A DNA stretch of 64,000 nucleotides, taken from NCBI RefSeq assembly GCF_025950085.1, contig NZ_JAPDDS010000005.1, positions 1 through 64,000 on the forward strand, written 5' to 3'. The first letter of the stretch is position 1, and each line of letters begins with the position of its first letter. The notes beneath the pieces were generated by a model. That model was not told the origin of the DNA. It did not search any database and saw only the letters and a list, made by a program, of their open reading frames with translations. This DNA is from Luteolibacter flavescens (lineage in GTDB: Bacteria > Verrucomicrobiota > Verrucomicrobiia > Verrucomicrobiales > Akkermansiaceae). A program made the translations under genes and the position numbers. This document shows, piece after piece, positions 43,703-51,792 of this stretch.

Positions 43703-45106
43703 GTGTTCCTCTCCATTACCAATCGCACGCCCGACGCCACCGAGCTCGGGCATCTGCTGCACAAGCATCCGGCGCGTTGTCACGGGGCGGAGCTGGCATT
43801 CGGGCAGGCCACGGTGTTTTACCCGGAGGCTACGCCGGAGTGCTGCACGGCCGTGCTCGCGGTGGAGGTGGATCCCGTGGGGCTGGTCCGTTCGGAAGGA
43901 GCGCGGCAGGGTGGCTGGGCGCTCGGGCAGTACGTGAATGACCGCCCGTATGCCGCGTCGTCATTCCTCTCGGTCGCGATGTCGCGGGTCTTTGGCACGG
44001 CGCTCAACGGGCGTTGCGTGAAGCGCCCGGAACTGGTGGACAAGCCCCTGGAGCTGGAGGCGAGGCTGCCGGTGGTGCAGGCGCCGGAGGGAATGCTGGA
44101 GAAGCTCTTCGCGCCGCTGGGCTACGCGGTGGAAAGCCGCCGCCTGCCGCTGGAGCCGGCCTTTCCCGAGTGGGGCGAGAGCCGCTACCACGAGCTGGTC
44201 CTGAGGGCCATGGTGCCGCTGCACATGCTGCTGAAGCACCTCTTCGTGCTCATTCCCGCGCTGGATCGCGACAAGCACTACTGGGTCGGGCGCGAGGAAA
44301 TCGACAAGCTTTTAGGAAAGGGTGAGGGCTGGCTTGCGGATCATTCCGAGCGCGAGTGGATCGTCCGCCGCTATCTCAAGTATCAGGCCCGTCTTACGCG
44401 CGAGGCGCTGGAGCGACTCGCCCCCGAGCCGGAGACCGAGGATGGGGAGGACGAGGGCGAAGACGCGGCGGACACCGGGAAGGAGCCCGCGGTCGAGCGG
44501 AAGATCTCGCTCCACGACGCGCGGCTCGACCGCGTGGCGGAAGCCGTTGCGGCGCTGGGTCCGAAGTCGGTCATCGACCTGGGATGCGGCGAGGGCCGGT
44601 TGTTGGCGCGGCTGCTGAAGGGCACGCGGATTCCGAAGGTCGTCGGCATGGACGTCTCCAGTCGCGCGCTGGAGATCGCCCGGGAGCGGTTGGATCGCGT
44701 GCCGCCATCGCGTCGCGAGGGGCGGCTGGAGCTTTTCCTCGGTTCGCTGATTTACCGCGACTCGCGCCTGCGCGGTCACGATGTGGCGGCGCTGGTGGAA
44801 GTCATCGAGCACCTCGACCCGGAACGGCTGGAGTCGTTGGAAGAGGTGGTCTTCGGCGATGCCAAGCCGCGCACCGCCTTCGTCACGACGCCGAACCGCG
44901 AGTACAACGTCCTCTTTGAGGGCATGAAGCCCGGCGCGATGCGACACGGCGACCATCGCTTCGAGTGGACGCGCGCCGAGTTCCAGGCATGGGCCGGGCG
45001 CGTCGCCACGGAGCATGGCTATGCCGTGACCTTCGAGCCGTTGGGTGAGGAGCACCCCGAGCACGGCCCGCCGAGCCAGATGGCGGTTTTCTCCAGAATC
45101 CCTTGA
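43703..45106 (+). CDS. hen1: Bacterial Hen1 RNA 3'-terminal ribose 2'-O-methyltransferase
   Basis: A 467-residue protein with GTG start. Residues about 1-240 are the bacterial Hen1 N-terminal domain (FLSITNRTPDATELGHLLHKHPARC, WALGQYVNDRPYAASSFLSVAM). An acidic linker follows, then a SAM-dependent methyltransferase domain with VIDLGCGEGRLLARLL (about 290). The Mn-binding ExxEH motif is in VEVIEHLDP, and the further His is in GDHRFEWTR. It methylates the 2'-OH at the 3' end during repair of toxin-cleaved tRNA, so repaired RNA resists re-cleavage. The partner pnkp gene begins 10 bp downstream, the standard arrangement. Confidence 0.97.
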   Translation: MFLSITNRTPDATELGHLLHKHPARCHGAELAFGQATVFYPEATPECCTAVLAVEVDPVGLVRSEGARQGGWALGQYVNDRPYAASSFLSVAMSRVFGTALNGRCVKRPELVDKPLELEARLPVVQAPEGMLEKLFAPLGYAVESRRLPLEPAFPEWGESRYHELVLRAMVPLHMLLKHLFVLIPALDRDKHYWVGREEIDKLLGKGEGWLADHSEREWIVRRYLKYQARLTREALERLAPEPETEDGEDEGEDAADTGKEPAVERKISLHDARLDRVAEAVAALGPKSVIDLGCGEGRLLARLLKGTRIPKVVGMDVSSRALEIARERLDRVPPSRREGRLELFLGSLIYRDSRLRGHDVAALVEVIEHLDPERLESLEEVVFGDAKPRTAFVTTPNREYNVLFEGMKPGAMRHGDHRFEWTRAEFQAWAGRVATEHGYAVTFEPLGEEHPEHGPPSQMAVFSRIP

Positions 45107-45116
45107 GCATCTTCCC

Positions 45117-47681
45117 ATGACCATCCGCATTCCAGAGCTGTCGCTCGTTCTTCTCATCGGTCCTTCGGGGTCGGGGAAGTCCACGTTCGCGCGGAAGCAT
45201 TTCAAGCCGACCGAGGTGGTGTCCTCGGACGTGTGCCGCGGGATGGTGTCGGACGACGAGAATGACCAGTCGGTGACGCCGCAGGCCTTCGAGCTGCTGA
45301 ATTTCATCCTGCGGCAGCGGCTCGCGCTCGCGAAGCTGACCGTGGTGGATGCGACGAACCTGAATCCGGAGGACCGGGCGAAGCTGGTCGCCATCGCGCG
45401 CGAATATCATGCGCTGCCCTCGGCGATCGTCTTCCGCATCGACGAGTCGATCTGCCACGAGCGCAATGCGAAGCGGCCGGACCGGGACTTCGGCCCGCAG
45501 GTGATCAAGCGGCAGTTCGGGCAGTTGCGGCGCGGCGTGCGCGGGCTGAAGAACGAGGGCTTCCGGAGCGTGACCCATCTTCGCAGCCCGGAGGAGGTCG
45601 ATGCCGTCACGGGCATCCAGCGCGATCCGCTGTGGAACAACCGGCGCGACGATCACGGGCCCTTCGACATCATCGGCGATGTCCACGGTTGCTACGATGA
45701 GCTTCGTACTTTGATCGGGAAACTCGGCTACGGGGTCGAGGGTCACGTAGCCAGTCATCCGGAGGGGCGACGTCTCGTCTTTGTGGGTGACCTCGTGGAC
45801 CGCGGGCCGGATTCGCCGAATGTGCTGAGGCTGGTGATGGCATCCATGGATGCCGGCACGGCGCTCTGCGTGCCGGGGAATCACGACGTGAAATTCCTGC
45901 GCTGGCTGAATGGCAAGAAGGTCCAGCCGACGCACGGCCTGGCCGACACCATCGCCCAGCTCCAGGCGGATCCCATCGATCAACGCGATCTCATCAAGGT
46001 GCTCGACGGTCTGGTCAGTCACTTCGTCTTTGACAATGGGAAGCTGGTGGTCGCTCACGCAGGACTAAAGGAGAGCATGCAGGGGCGCGGTTCGGGCAAG
46101 GTCCGCGAATTCTGCCTCTACGGTGACACCACCGGCGAACGCGATGAATACGGGTTGCCGGAGCGCCTCGACTGGGCGAGCGATTACCGGGGGAAGGCGC
46201 TGGTCGTCTATGGGCACACGCCCTTCACCGCGCCGCGCTGGCTGAATCACACGGTGAACATCGACACCGGCTGCTGCTTCGGCGGCGCGCTCACGGCGCT
46301 GCGTTATCCCGAGCTGGAGACGGTGTCGGTGCCCGCACAGAGGATGTATGCGGAGCCCGCGCGGCCATTGCGCGAGGAGCCCACGGCGGCCCAGCTTGCC
46401 AATGACCGCTTGCTCGATCTGGACGACCTGCGCGGCAAGCGCCAGATCCACACCTCGCTCCGCCCGGCCGTGACGGTGAGGGAGGAAAACGTGCTCGCCG
46501 CGCTGGAAGTGATGAGCCGCTTCGCCGTCGATCCGCGCTGGCTGATCTACCTGCCGCCCACGATGTCGCCCTGCGGGACGAGCGAGGTGGAGGGATGGCT
46601 GGAGCGACCGGAGGAGGCCTTCGACTACTATCGCCAGCAGGGCATCGCCCACGTCGTCTGCGAGGAAAAGCACATGGGCTCGCGCGCCGTGGCCGTGGTC
46701 TGCCGAGATCCCGCGGTGGCCATCTCGCGCTTCGGCGTGAGGCAGGAGAGGCGCGGTGTGATCTACACGCGCACCGGCAGGCCGTTCTTCAATGACATGG
46801 CGCTGGAGCAGGCGCTGCTGGATCGCCTCGCGGCCGCGCTTGAGACGTCCGGACTATGGGACGAGCTGGCGACCGATTGGCTGTGCCTCGATTGCGAGCT
46901 CATGCCGTGGTCGGTGAAGGCGCGCGATCTCATCCAGTCGCAGTATGCCTCCGTCGCTGCGGCGGGCGAGGCCCACTCGGCGATGCTCTCGGCCATGCTC
47001 TCGGCCATGCTGGGCCGTGCGATGTCCGGCGATCATCTGGAGGCGGATGCCAAGGCGATGCTGGCCCCGCTGCTGGAGCGGAGCGAGGCGCGGGCCGGCA
47101 TGCTGGATCGCTACCGCCGCGCCTACCGGCACTACTGCTGGGACGTGGTTCGGCTGGAAGACCTGAAGCTCGCGCCCTTCCACTTCCTCGCGGGGGAAGG
47201 CGGCGCGTTTCATGACCGCGATCACCTCTGGCACATGGCCCACGCCGGGCGTCTGCAAGCTGCCGATCCCGAGCTCTTTCCCGCGACGCGATGGCGCGAG
47301 GTGGATCTCTCGGATGACGCCGCGGTGGCGGATGCGACCGCATGGTGGGAGGCACTCACGGAGTCCGGCGGCGAGGGCATGGTGGTGAAGCCCAGGGAAT
47401 TCGTCGCGAAGGGCCTGCGTGGCATCGCGCAGCCCGCCGTGAAATGCCGCGGCCGCGAATACCTGCGCATCATCTACGGGCCGGAATACGACGCGCCGGA
47501 GAATCTCGCACGTCTGCGCCAGCGCGGGCTGGGGCACAAGCGCTCGATGGCGGAGCGGGAATTCGTGCTCGGGCTGGAGGCGCTCGACCGCTTCACGGCC
47601 ATGCGCCCGCTGCGGGAGGTGCACGAGTGCGTGCTGGCGGTGCTCGCGATGGAAAGCGAGCCGGTTGATCCCCGGCTCTGA
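45117..47681 (+). CDS. pnkp: Polynucleotide kinase-phosphatase-ligase (RNA repair)
   Basis: An 854-residue three-module enzyme. The start MTIRIPELSLVLLIG is used because the frame upstream overlaps hen1. Residues 1-170 are the 5'-OH polynucleotide kinase with P-loop GPSGSGKST (15-23). About 185-400 is the metallophosphoesterase 2',3'-phosphatase: GDVHGCYDEL, GDLVDRGPDSP, GNHD. About 460-854 is the adenylyltransferase/ligase domain with the nucleotidyl Lys in EEKHMGSRA (near 518). With Hen1 it heals and seals RNA breaks. A 12-bp direct repeat at 46983-47012 encodes the SAMLSAMLSAMLG run inside the ligase part and may be a strain-variable expansion. Confidence 0.97.
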   Translation: MTIRIPELSLVLLIGPSGSGKSTFARKHFKPTEVVSSDVCRGMVSDDENDQSVTPQAFELLNFILRQRLALAKLTVVDATNLNPEDRAKLVAIAREYHALPSAIVFRIDESICHERNAKRPDRDFGPQVIKRQFGQLRRGVRGLKNEGFRSVTHLRSPEEVDAVTGIQRDPLWNNRRDDHGPFDIIGDVHGCYDELRTLIGKLGYGVEGHVASHPEGRRLVFVGDLVDRGPDSPNVLRLVMASMDAGTALCVPGNHDVKFLRWLNGKKVQPTHGLADTIAQLQADPIDQRDLIKVLDGLVSHFVFDNGKLVVAHAGLKESMQGRGSGKVREFCLYGDTTGERDEYGLPERLDWASDYRGKALVVYGHTPFTAPRWLNHTVNIDTGCCFGGALTALRYPELETVSVPAQRMYAEPARPLREEPTAAQLANDRLLDLDDLRGKRQIHTSLRPAVTVREENVLAALEVMSRFAVDPRWLIYLPPTMSPCGTSEVEGWLERPEEAFDYYRQQGIAHVVCEEKHMGSRAVAVVCRDPAVAISRFGVRQERRGVIYTRTGRPFFNDMALEQALLDRLAAALETSGLWDELATDWLCLDCELMPWSVKARDLIQSQYASVAAAGEAHSAMLSAMLSAMLGRAMSGDHLEADAKAMLAPLLERSEARAGMLDRYRRAYRHYCWDVVRLEDLKLAPFHFLAGEGGAFHDRDHLWHMAHAGRLQAADPELFPATRWREVDLSDDAAVADATAWWEALTESGGEGMVVKPREFVAKGLRGIAQPAVKCRGREYLRIIYGPEYDAPENLARLRQRGLGHKRSMAEREFVLGLEALDRFTAMRPLREVHECVLAVLAMESEPVDPRL

Positions 47682-47760
47682 GCTGCCGTGCCATGCGGAA
47701 AATGGCGCCCGGTGAAGTTCCCGCTTGGCAAGCGGCCCGCCGTCCGGGTTGCTCCCGCGC

Positions 47761-48861
47761 GTGGATTCGCTCACGCAGTTGGCGCTCGGCGCGGTGGTTG
47801 GCGAGCTGGTGCTAGGGCGCCAGCTCGGACGGCGTTCCATCGCGTGGGGCGCGCTCTTCGGCACGCTGCCGGATCTCGATGTTGTCTTCGCATGGGTGCT
47901 CCCGACCGCCGGGGATCTGGTGCTGCACCGCGGCATCTCGCACTCCATCTTCCTCATCGGCCTGTTGACCTGGCTGCTGTCCAAGCCGCTCGCGAACCGC
48001 TGGAAGAAGGACAAGGTGACCCGCCAGCGCGCCGCCTGGTTCATCTTCCTAGCATGGGGCACCCACGTGCTGATAGATGTCTTCACGGTCTATGGCACCG
48101 GCGTGCTGGATCCGCTGCCGCTGCCGCGCGTCTCGACGGACAATCTCGCGATCATCGATCCCATCTTCACGATCCCTCTTCTGGTGGCGGTCATCATCGG
48201 CCTCTTCGTGAAGCCGAAGGAGTGGAAGAAAGGGAAGGGCATCCGCGCTGCGGCGTGGTGCACTGGCATCAGCTCGTTCTACGTGATCCTTAGTATTTGG
48301 GCGAAGTTCTCGGTGAGCCGTGCCGTCGAGGCGGACCTGGCGAGGCGCGAGGTGACGTGGCAGCGGAAGATGGAAGCGCCCACCATCTTCAATATCATGC
48401 TGTGGCGGGCCCTGGTGGATCGACCCGGCGAGATCTGGGTCGGCTACCGCTCGGTCTTCGATCCCGCGGACCAGCCGATCCGCTGGACCGTGGTGCCAAA
48501 GCGGGAGGAGGTCATCGCAGCCCATGCCGATGCGCGCGAAGTGAAGATCGTGAAGTGGTTTTCCAAGAATTGGCTCATCGCCCGCGAGTCCGCCGATGGC
48601 ATCTGGCTCGCCGACATGCGCTTCGCGGAGATGCGGAGCTGGGACGAGCGCGGCGTGGCCTTTCGCTATCCCTTCACATGGACCTTCGAGCCCGGCAGCT
48701 CGAAGGACCGCCTGCGCTACCAAGGCCGCGACGCCCGCGATCCGGCGGAGATGCTGCGCCGCATGGGCCGGCGGATCACCGGCGAGAATGGCGCGTGGGA
48801 AGGAAATGCCCGCATGATCGCGCCCGTGCTATCGCTCCAGGAATATCTGGAGAGCCGCTGA
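47761..48861 (+). CDS. DUF457 (YdjM-like) membrane-bound metal-dependent hydrolase
   Basis: The GTG start VDSLTQLALGAVVGELVLG is chosen because this segment is the conserved N-terminus of the family; the frame upstream is Arg/Pro-rich. The protein is 366 residues. The metal site motifs are DSLTQ at the N-terminus, GTLPDLDVVFAW, LHRGISHSIF and WGTHVLIDVFTVYGT. Helices run through about 1-190 (FLIGLLTWLLS, IFTIPLLVAVIIGLFV, ISSFYVILSIWAKFSVS). A soluble C-terminal domain of about 170 residues follows. It is inner-membrane. Its stop is 16 bp from copy 3 of the dispersed repeat. The substrate is unknown; lipid or cell-envelope turnover has been proposed for the family. Confidence 0.88.
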   Translation: MDSLTQLALGAVVGELVLGRQLGRRSIAWGALFGTLPDLDVVFAWVLPTAGDLVLHRGISHSIFLIGLLTWLLSKPLANRWKKDKVTRQRAAWFIFLAWGTHVLIDVFTVYGTGVLDPLPLPRVSTDNLAIIDPIFTIPLLVAVIIGLFVKPKEWKKGKGIRAAAWCTGISSFYVILSIWAKFSVSRAVEADLARREVTWQRKMEAPTIFNIMLWRALVDRPGEIWVGYRSVFDPADQPIRWTVVPKREEVIAAHADAREVKIVKWFSKNWLIARESADGIWLADMRFAEMRSWDERGVAFRYPFTWTFEPGSSKDRLRYQGRDARDPAEMLRRMGRRITGENGAWEGNARMIAPVLSLQEYLESR

Positions 48862-48876
48862 TCTATTCAAGGCTGC

Positions 48877-49102
48877 CAGAGATTCCGATTGGAGTGGCCG
48901 CCGCGCAGGGATCAGAGGAAGGAAGAGTGAACCGCGAAAAACGCGAAATCCCGCGAAATTTTCTGAATCGGGATTTTCTTCCTGCCTTTAGATTTCGCGC
49001 TTTTTCGCGTCCTTTCGCGGTGAACTGAAGGTCTCAATCCATTGAGAGAGCCGACCCCAATCATCCCGCACAAGCGGCTACGACTTTGTGTGAAATGCTC
49101 TA
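48877..49102 (-). mobile_element. MITE-like dispersed repeat, copy 3 (inverted)
   Basis: A 226-bp copy in reverse orientation relative to copies 1 and 2. Read on the minus strand it begins CTAGAGCATTTCACACAAAG and continues TCGTAGCCGCTT, nearly identical to copy 1. The internal arms 48931-48959 and 48992-49021 pair almost perfectly (ACCGCGAAAAACGCGAAATC...). The far end (48877-48900) has lost most of the terminal repeat. It fills the whole space between two convergent genes. The intact end supplies the TAG stop of the histidine kinase gene at 49100-49102. Confidence 0.7.
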
Positions 49103-50482
49103 GGAAGGAAATGTCACCTCCACGCGGAATCTGCGGTCGGCGGTCAGGCTCGCCCGGCATTCACCGCCGAGCAGGGTGACGCAGGCCTTCACGATGGAGA
49201 GGCCGAGGCCCGAGTGGCCGTAGCCGCTGCGCGACTCATCCTTCCGCCAGAAGCGCTCGAAGAGCCGGTCGAGGTCTTCTTCACTGAGGCCGGGCGCGGG
49301 ATTTGAGACGGCGAGGTTGCGCGGCGAGGCCTCGACCACGATGTCCGAGCCCTCCGGCGCGTGGGACACGGCATTGCCTAACAGATTCTGGAGAATCGTG
49401 CTCCAGAGGATGGGGTCGCTGGTGAATGATCCCGGAGAAACCCGCGTGTCCACCCGCAGGCGGCGTTGTGTCGCACGCGCCTCCACGCGCGAGACGGCGG
49501 TGGCGAGCGTGGCCTCCAGATCGATGGGCTCGCGCTGCACCGGCTGTCGGCCGGCGTCCGCGCGGGCGAGCAGCGAGAGCTTTTCCAGCAGTGCCTCCAG
49601 TTCATTGGCCACGGTCACCATCTCGGCGCAGCGCTCGGAGGTGGCCTCCTCCGGCCACATGGCACCGAGCTCCGCCATGCTTTTCAGCTCGGCCAGCGGC
49701 GTGCGGAGCTCATGGGCCGCGTGGCTGCTGAAGCGACGCTCGCGATCAAAGGATGCCTCAAGGCGGCCGAGCCACTCATTCAGCCGCTCCGCCACGGGGA
49801 TCAGCTCGGCGGGCAGGCGCTTCACCTCCAGCCGCTGGTCCAGCTTCTCCGGCTGGATGCGGCCCACGTCGGCGGCGAGCTGGTTCAGCGGCTTCAGGCC
49901 GCGCCCGAGTCCGAGCCGGATGATCGGGACCATCAGGAACAAGGCCGCTGTACCCGCGATGGCGAGCACGGTGGTCAGCAGCGCGAACTGCAGGTCCATG
50001 CTCCCGGTGGGACTGGCCACGATGAGGTAGAGGTCCTGGTGGAGCTTCTTCTTGTCGTCCTTCGGGTAGAAGCGCTGCACGTAGAAGTGTGCGGCTTTCC
50101 CGTTGGCGAATTTCCCTTCGCGGATGCGCGGCTCGTCGTCGGTGGGCTTCTTGATGTCGGCGAAATTGCCGATGTCCTTTTGGTCGGAGATGAGCGAGGG
50201 CGAGCGCATGAAGCGCTTCCCGCTCATGCGGCGGATCTCGAAGTAGTCGTTCCCCTCCTTCCCGAATCCCGCGAAGTCCTGGACGGTGAGGTCGATCTCG
50301 AAGTCCCCGCTGTCGATCTCCGATGCGGTGATCAGCGCGCGCGCCTTCGCCGTGAGCGTCTCGTCGAACTGCGACTGCAGCAGCTCCTTCATCGCCACGA
50401 AGACACCGATGCCGGTGGCGATGAAGAGCGTGCCGATCGCCAGGCACAGCAGGAGGGTGAGACGCCAGCGGATCGAGATCAT
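49100..50482 (-). CDS. Sensor histidine kinase
   Basis: A 460-residue two-component sensor. Two transmembrane helices (residues about 8-30 and 165-190) flank a periplasmic domain of about 135 residues with FADIKKPTDDEPRIREGKFANG. A HAMP segment follows (PLNQLAADVGRI). The phosphoacceptor is in FSSHAAHELRTPLAELKSMA. N, D, F and G boxes are LQNLLGNAVSHAPEG, VSNPAPGLSEEDLDRLFERFW and GHSGLGLSIVKACV. The plan is the QseC/PmrB type. It overlaps the response-regulator gene by 4 bp (ATGA), so they are translationally coupled. Its TAG stop lies in the edge of repeat element copy 3. Confidence 0.94.
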   Translation of the reverse strand: MISIRWRLTLLLCLAIGTLFIATGIGVFVAMKELLQSQFDETLTAKARALITASEIDSGDFEIDLTVQDFAGFGKEGNDYFEIRRMSGKRFMRSPSLISDQKDIGNFADIKKPTDDEPRIREGKFANGKAAHFYVQRFYPKDDKKKLHQDLYLIVASPTGSMDLQFALLTTVLAIAGTAALFLMVPIIRLGLGRGLKPLNQLAADVGRIQPEKLDQRLEVKRLPAELIPVAERLNEWLGRLEASFDRERRFSSHAAHELRTPLAELKSMAELGAMWPEEATSERCAEMVTVANELEALLEKLSLLARADAGRQPVQREPIDLEATLATAVSRVEARATQRRLRVDTRVSPGSFTSDPILWSTILQNLLGNAVSHAPEGSDIVVEASPRNLAVSNPAPGLSEEDLDRLFERFWRKDESRSGYGHSGLGLSIVKACVTLLGGECRASLTADRRFRVEVTFPS

Positions 50483-51147
50483 GCTTCGAGCACGTAGCCG
50501 AGGCCGCGGCGGGTGTGGATGAGCGCGGGCGCGCCCGGCGGGCAGACCTTCCGGCGCAGCGAGCAGATGGCGGAGTCCACTGCATTGCTCAGCGGGCCAT
50601 CCAGTTCGGCGTAGAGATGTCCCTCGATCTGCTCGCGGCTCAGCACCTGGCCGGGGCGGCGGGCGAGCACTTCCAGCAGGGCGAATTCACGGGCGGTCAG
50701 CGGGATGGCCTCGCCCTCGCGGCTGACGGATTTCGCCGCGGTGTCGATTTCCAGCGGCCCCACCTTCAGCTTCGGATCCGGCTGCGCATAGCGCCGCCGC
50801 GCGAGCGCCTCCAGCCGTGCGACCAGCTCGGCGAGCGCGAAGGGCTTCGTGAGATAGTCGTCCGCACCGTCACCCAGGCCGCGGACCTTTTCCTCCACGC
50901 CATCCAGCGCGGTGAGCAGCAGCACCGGGGTATCGATGCCATCGCGCCGCCAGCCGCGCAGGACCTCCAGCCCGTCCTTGCCGGGCATCATGCGGTCGAG
51001 CACCACGGCATCGTATTTCGTGGCGCGGCCCATCACGTCGCCCTCCTCGCCATCCACGGCGAGATCGACGGCGTGGCCCAGGCGGGTCAGCGCCTTACCC
51101 AGCGTGTCCCGCAGCCGGGGCGCGTCTTCTATGACTAGCAGTCTCAT
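50479..51147 (-). CDS. OmpR/PhoB-family response regulator
   Basis: The start MRLLVIEDAPRLRDTLG is the canonical receiver opening, so the upstream extension is rejected. The 222-residue regulator has receiver residues IEDAP (acidic pocket), phosphoacceptor Asp51 in VVLDRMMPGKDGLEVL, Thr in LLLTALDG and Lys in DYLTKPFALAEL. A winged-helix DNA-binding domain follows from about 125 (VGPLEIDTAAKSVSREGEAIPLTAREFALLEVLARRPGQVLSREQI, RRKVCPPGAPALIHTRRGLGYVL). It is cognate to the overlapping histidine kinase. The likely regulon includes the neighbouring PepSY-like and DUF3616 genes (inferred from position). Confidence 0.95.
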   Translation of the reverse strand: MRLLVIEDAPRLRDTLGKALTRLGHAVDLAVDGEEGDVMGRATKYDAVVLDRMMPGKDGLEVLRGWRRDGIDTPVLLLTALDGVEEKVRGLGDGADDYLTKPFALAELVARLEALARRRYAQPDPKLKVGPLEIDTAAKSVSREGEAIPLTAREFALLEVLARRPGQVLSREQIEGHLYAELDGPLSNAVDSAICSLRRKVCPPGAPALIHTRRGLGYVLEA

Positions 51148-51286
51148 GGGATGAACTGATGTGGGAAAAGCATGATGCCGGAAGTGGAACTCGTCCACCT
51201 CCGGCATCGGTTCCGGGATGCGCGCTTCCGGCTCCCGCCCCTCCCCGAGCAGGAGGCCGGCGCGCACGTCACCGCGAAATGGATTC

Positions 51287-51748
51287 TCAGTCGAGGTCTT
51301 CGGTTTCGCTGATCACGCTACCCTCGGCATTCAGCACCACCTTCAGGTCGGGGATGCCCTTGCGGTCGATCTCGACGTGCCAGGTCACCTTGCCATTCTG
51401 GACTTCCTTTTCCACGTCGTCGATCTTGCCACCGTGCTTGCTGACTGCCTCGCGGATGAAGCCGGGCATGGAGCGCAGCGAGATATCCTCGCGGGTCTTC
51501 AGGAGCGTGCCGCTGCCGGAGACGTAGATCTTCAGGTCGAGGTCGCGGGGCAGCTCGACCTCGCCGATGTAGATTTCATTTCCCTCGATGGCGATGAGGT
51601 CGACTTCATCGATCACGCCGCCGCGGGCATTTGCCTCGATGGTGGAGCGCACCGCAGGCGGGCAATCGGCGAGGCGGATGTCCCGCGCACCGGCGGTGGC
51701 GAGGGTGGCGATGGAGACAAGCGTGAGGGTCAGGATGTTCGTTTTCAT
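51287..51748 (-). CDS. Exported PepSY-like protein
   Basis: A 153-residue protein with signal peptide (ILTLTLVSIATLATAGA). Two PepSY-like units follow. The first has RLADCPPAVRSTIEANARGGVIDEVDLIAIEGNEIYIGEVEL; the second has SMPGFIREAVSKHGGKIDDVEKEVQNGKVTWHVEIDRKGIPDLKVVLNAEGSVI. Such small periplasmic proteins are frequently encoded beside two-component systems, as here (139 bp upstream of the response regulator), where they may modulate the sensor or a protease. It is probably part of the same regulatory locus. Confidence 0.8.
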   Translation of the reverse strand: MKTNILTLTLVSIATLATAGARDIRLADCPPAVRSTIEANARGGVIDEVDLIAIEGNEIYIGEVELPRDLDLKIYVSGSGTLLKTREDISLRSMPGFIREAVSKHGGKIDDVEKEVQNGKVTWHVEIDRKGIPDLKVVLNAEGSVISETEDLD

Positions 51749-51792
51749 GATCTTGTTAGAGTGAGTGGTTCGGTCTTTGAAATCGGGAAGTG

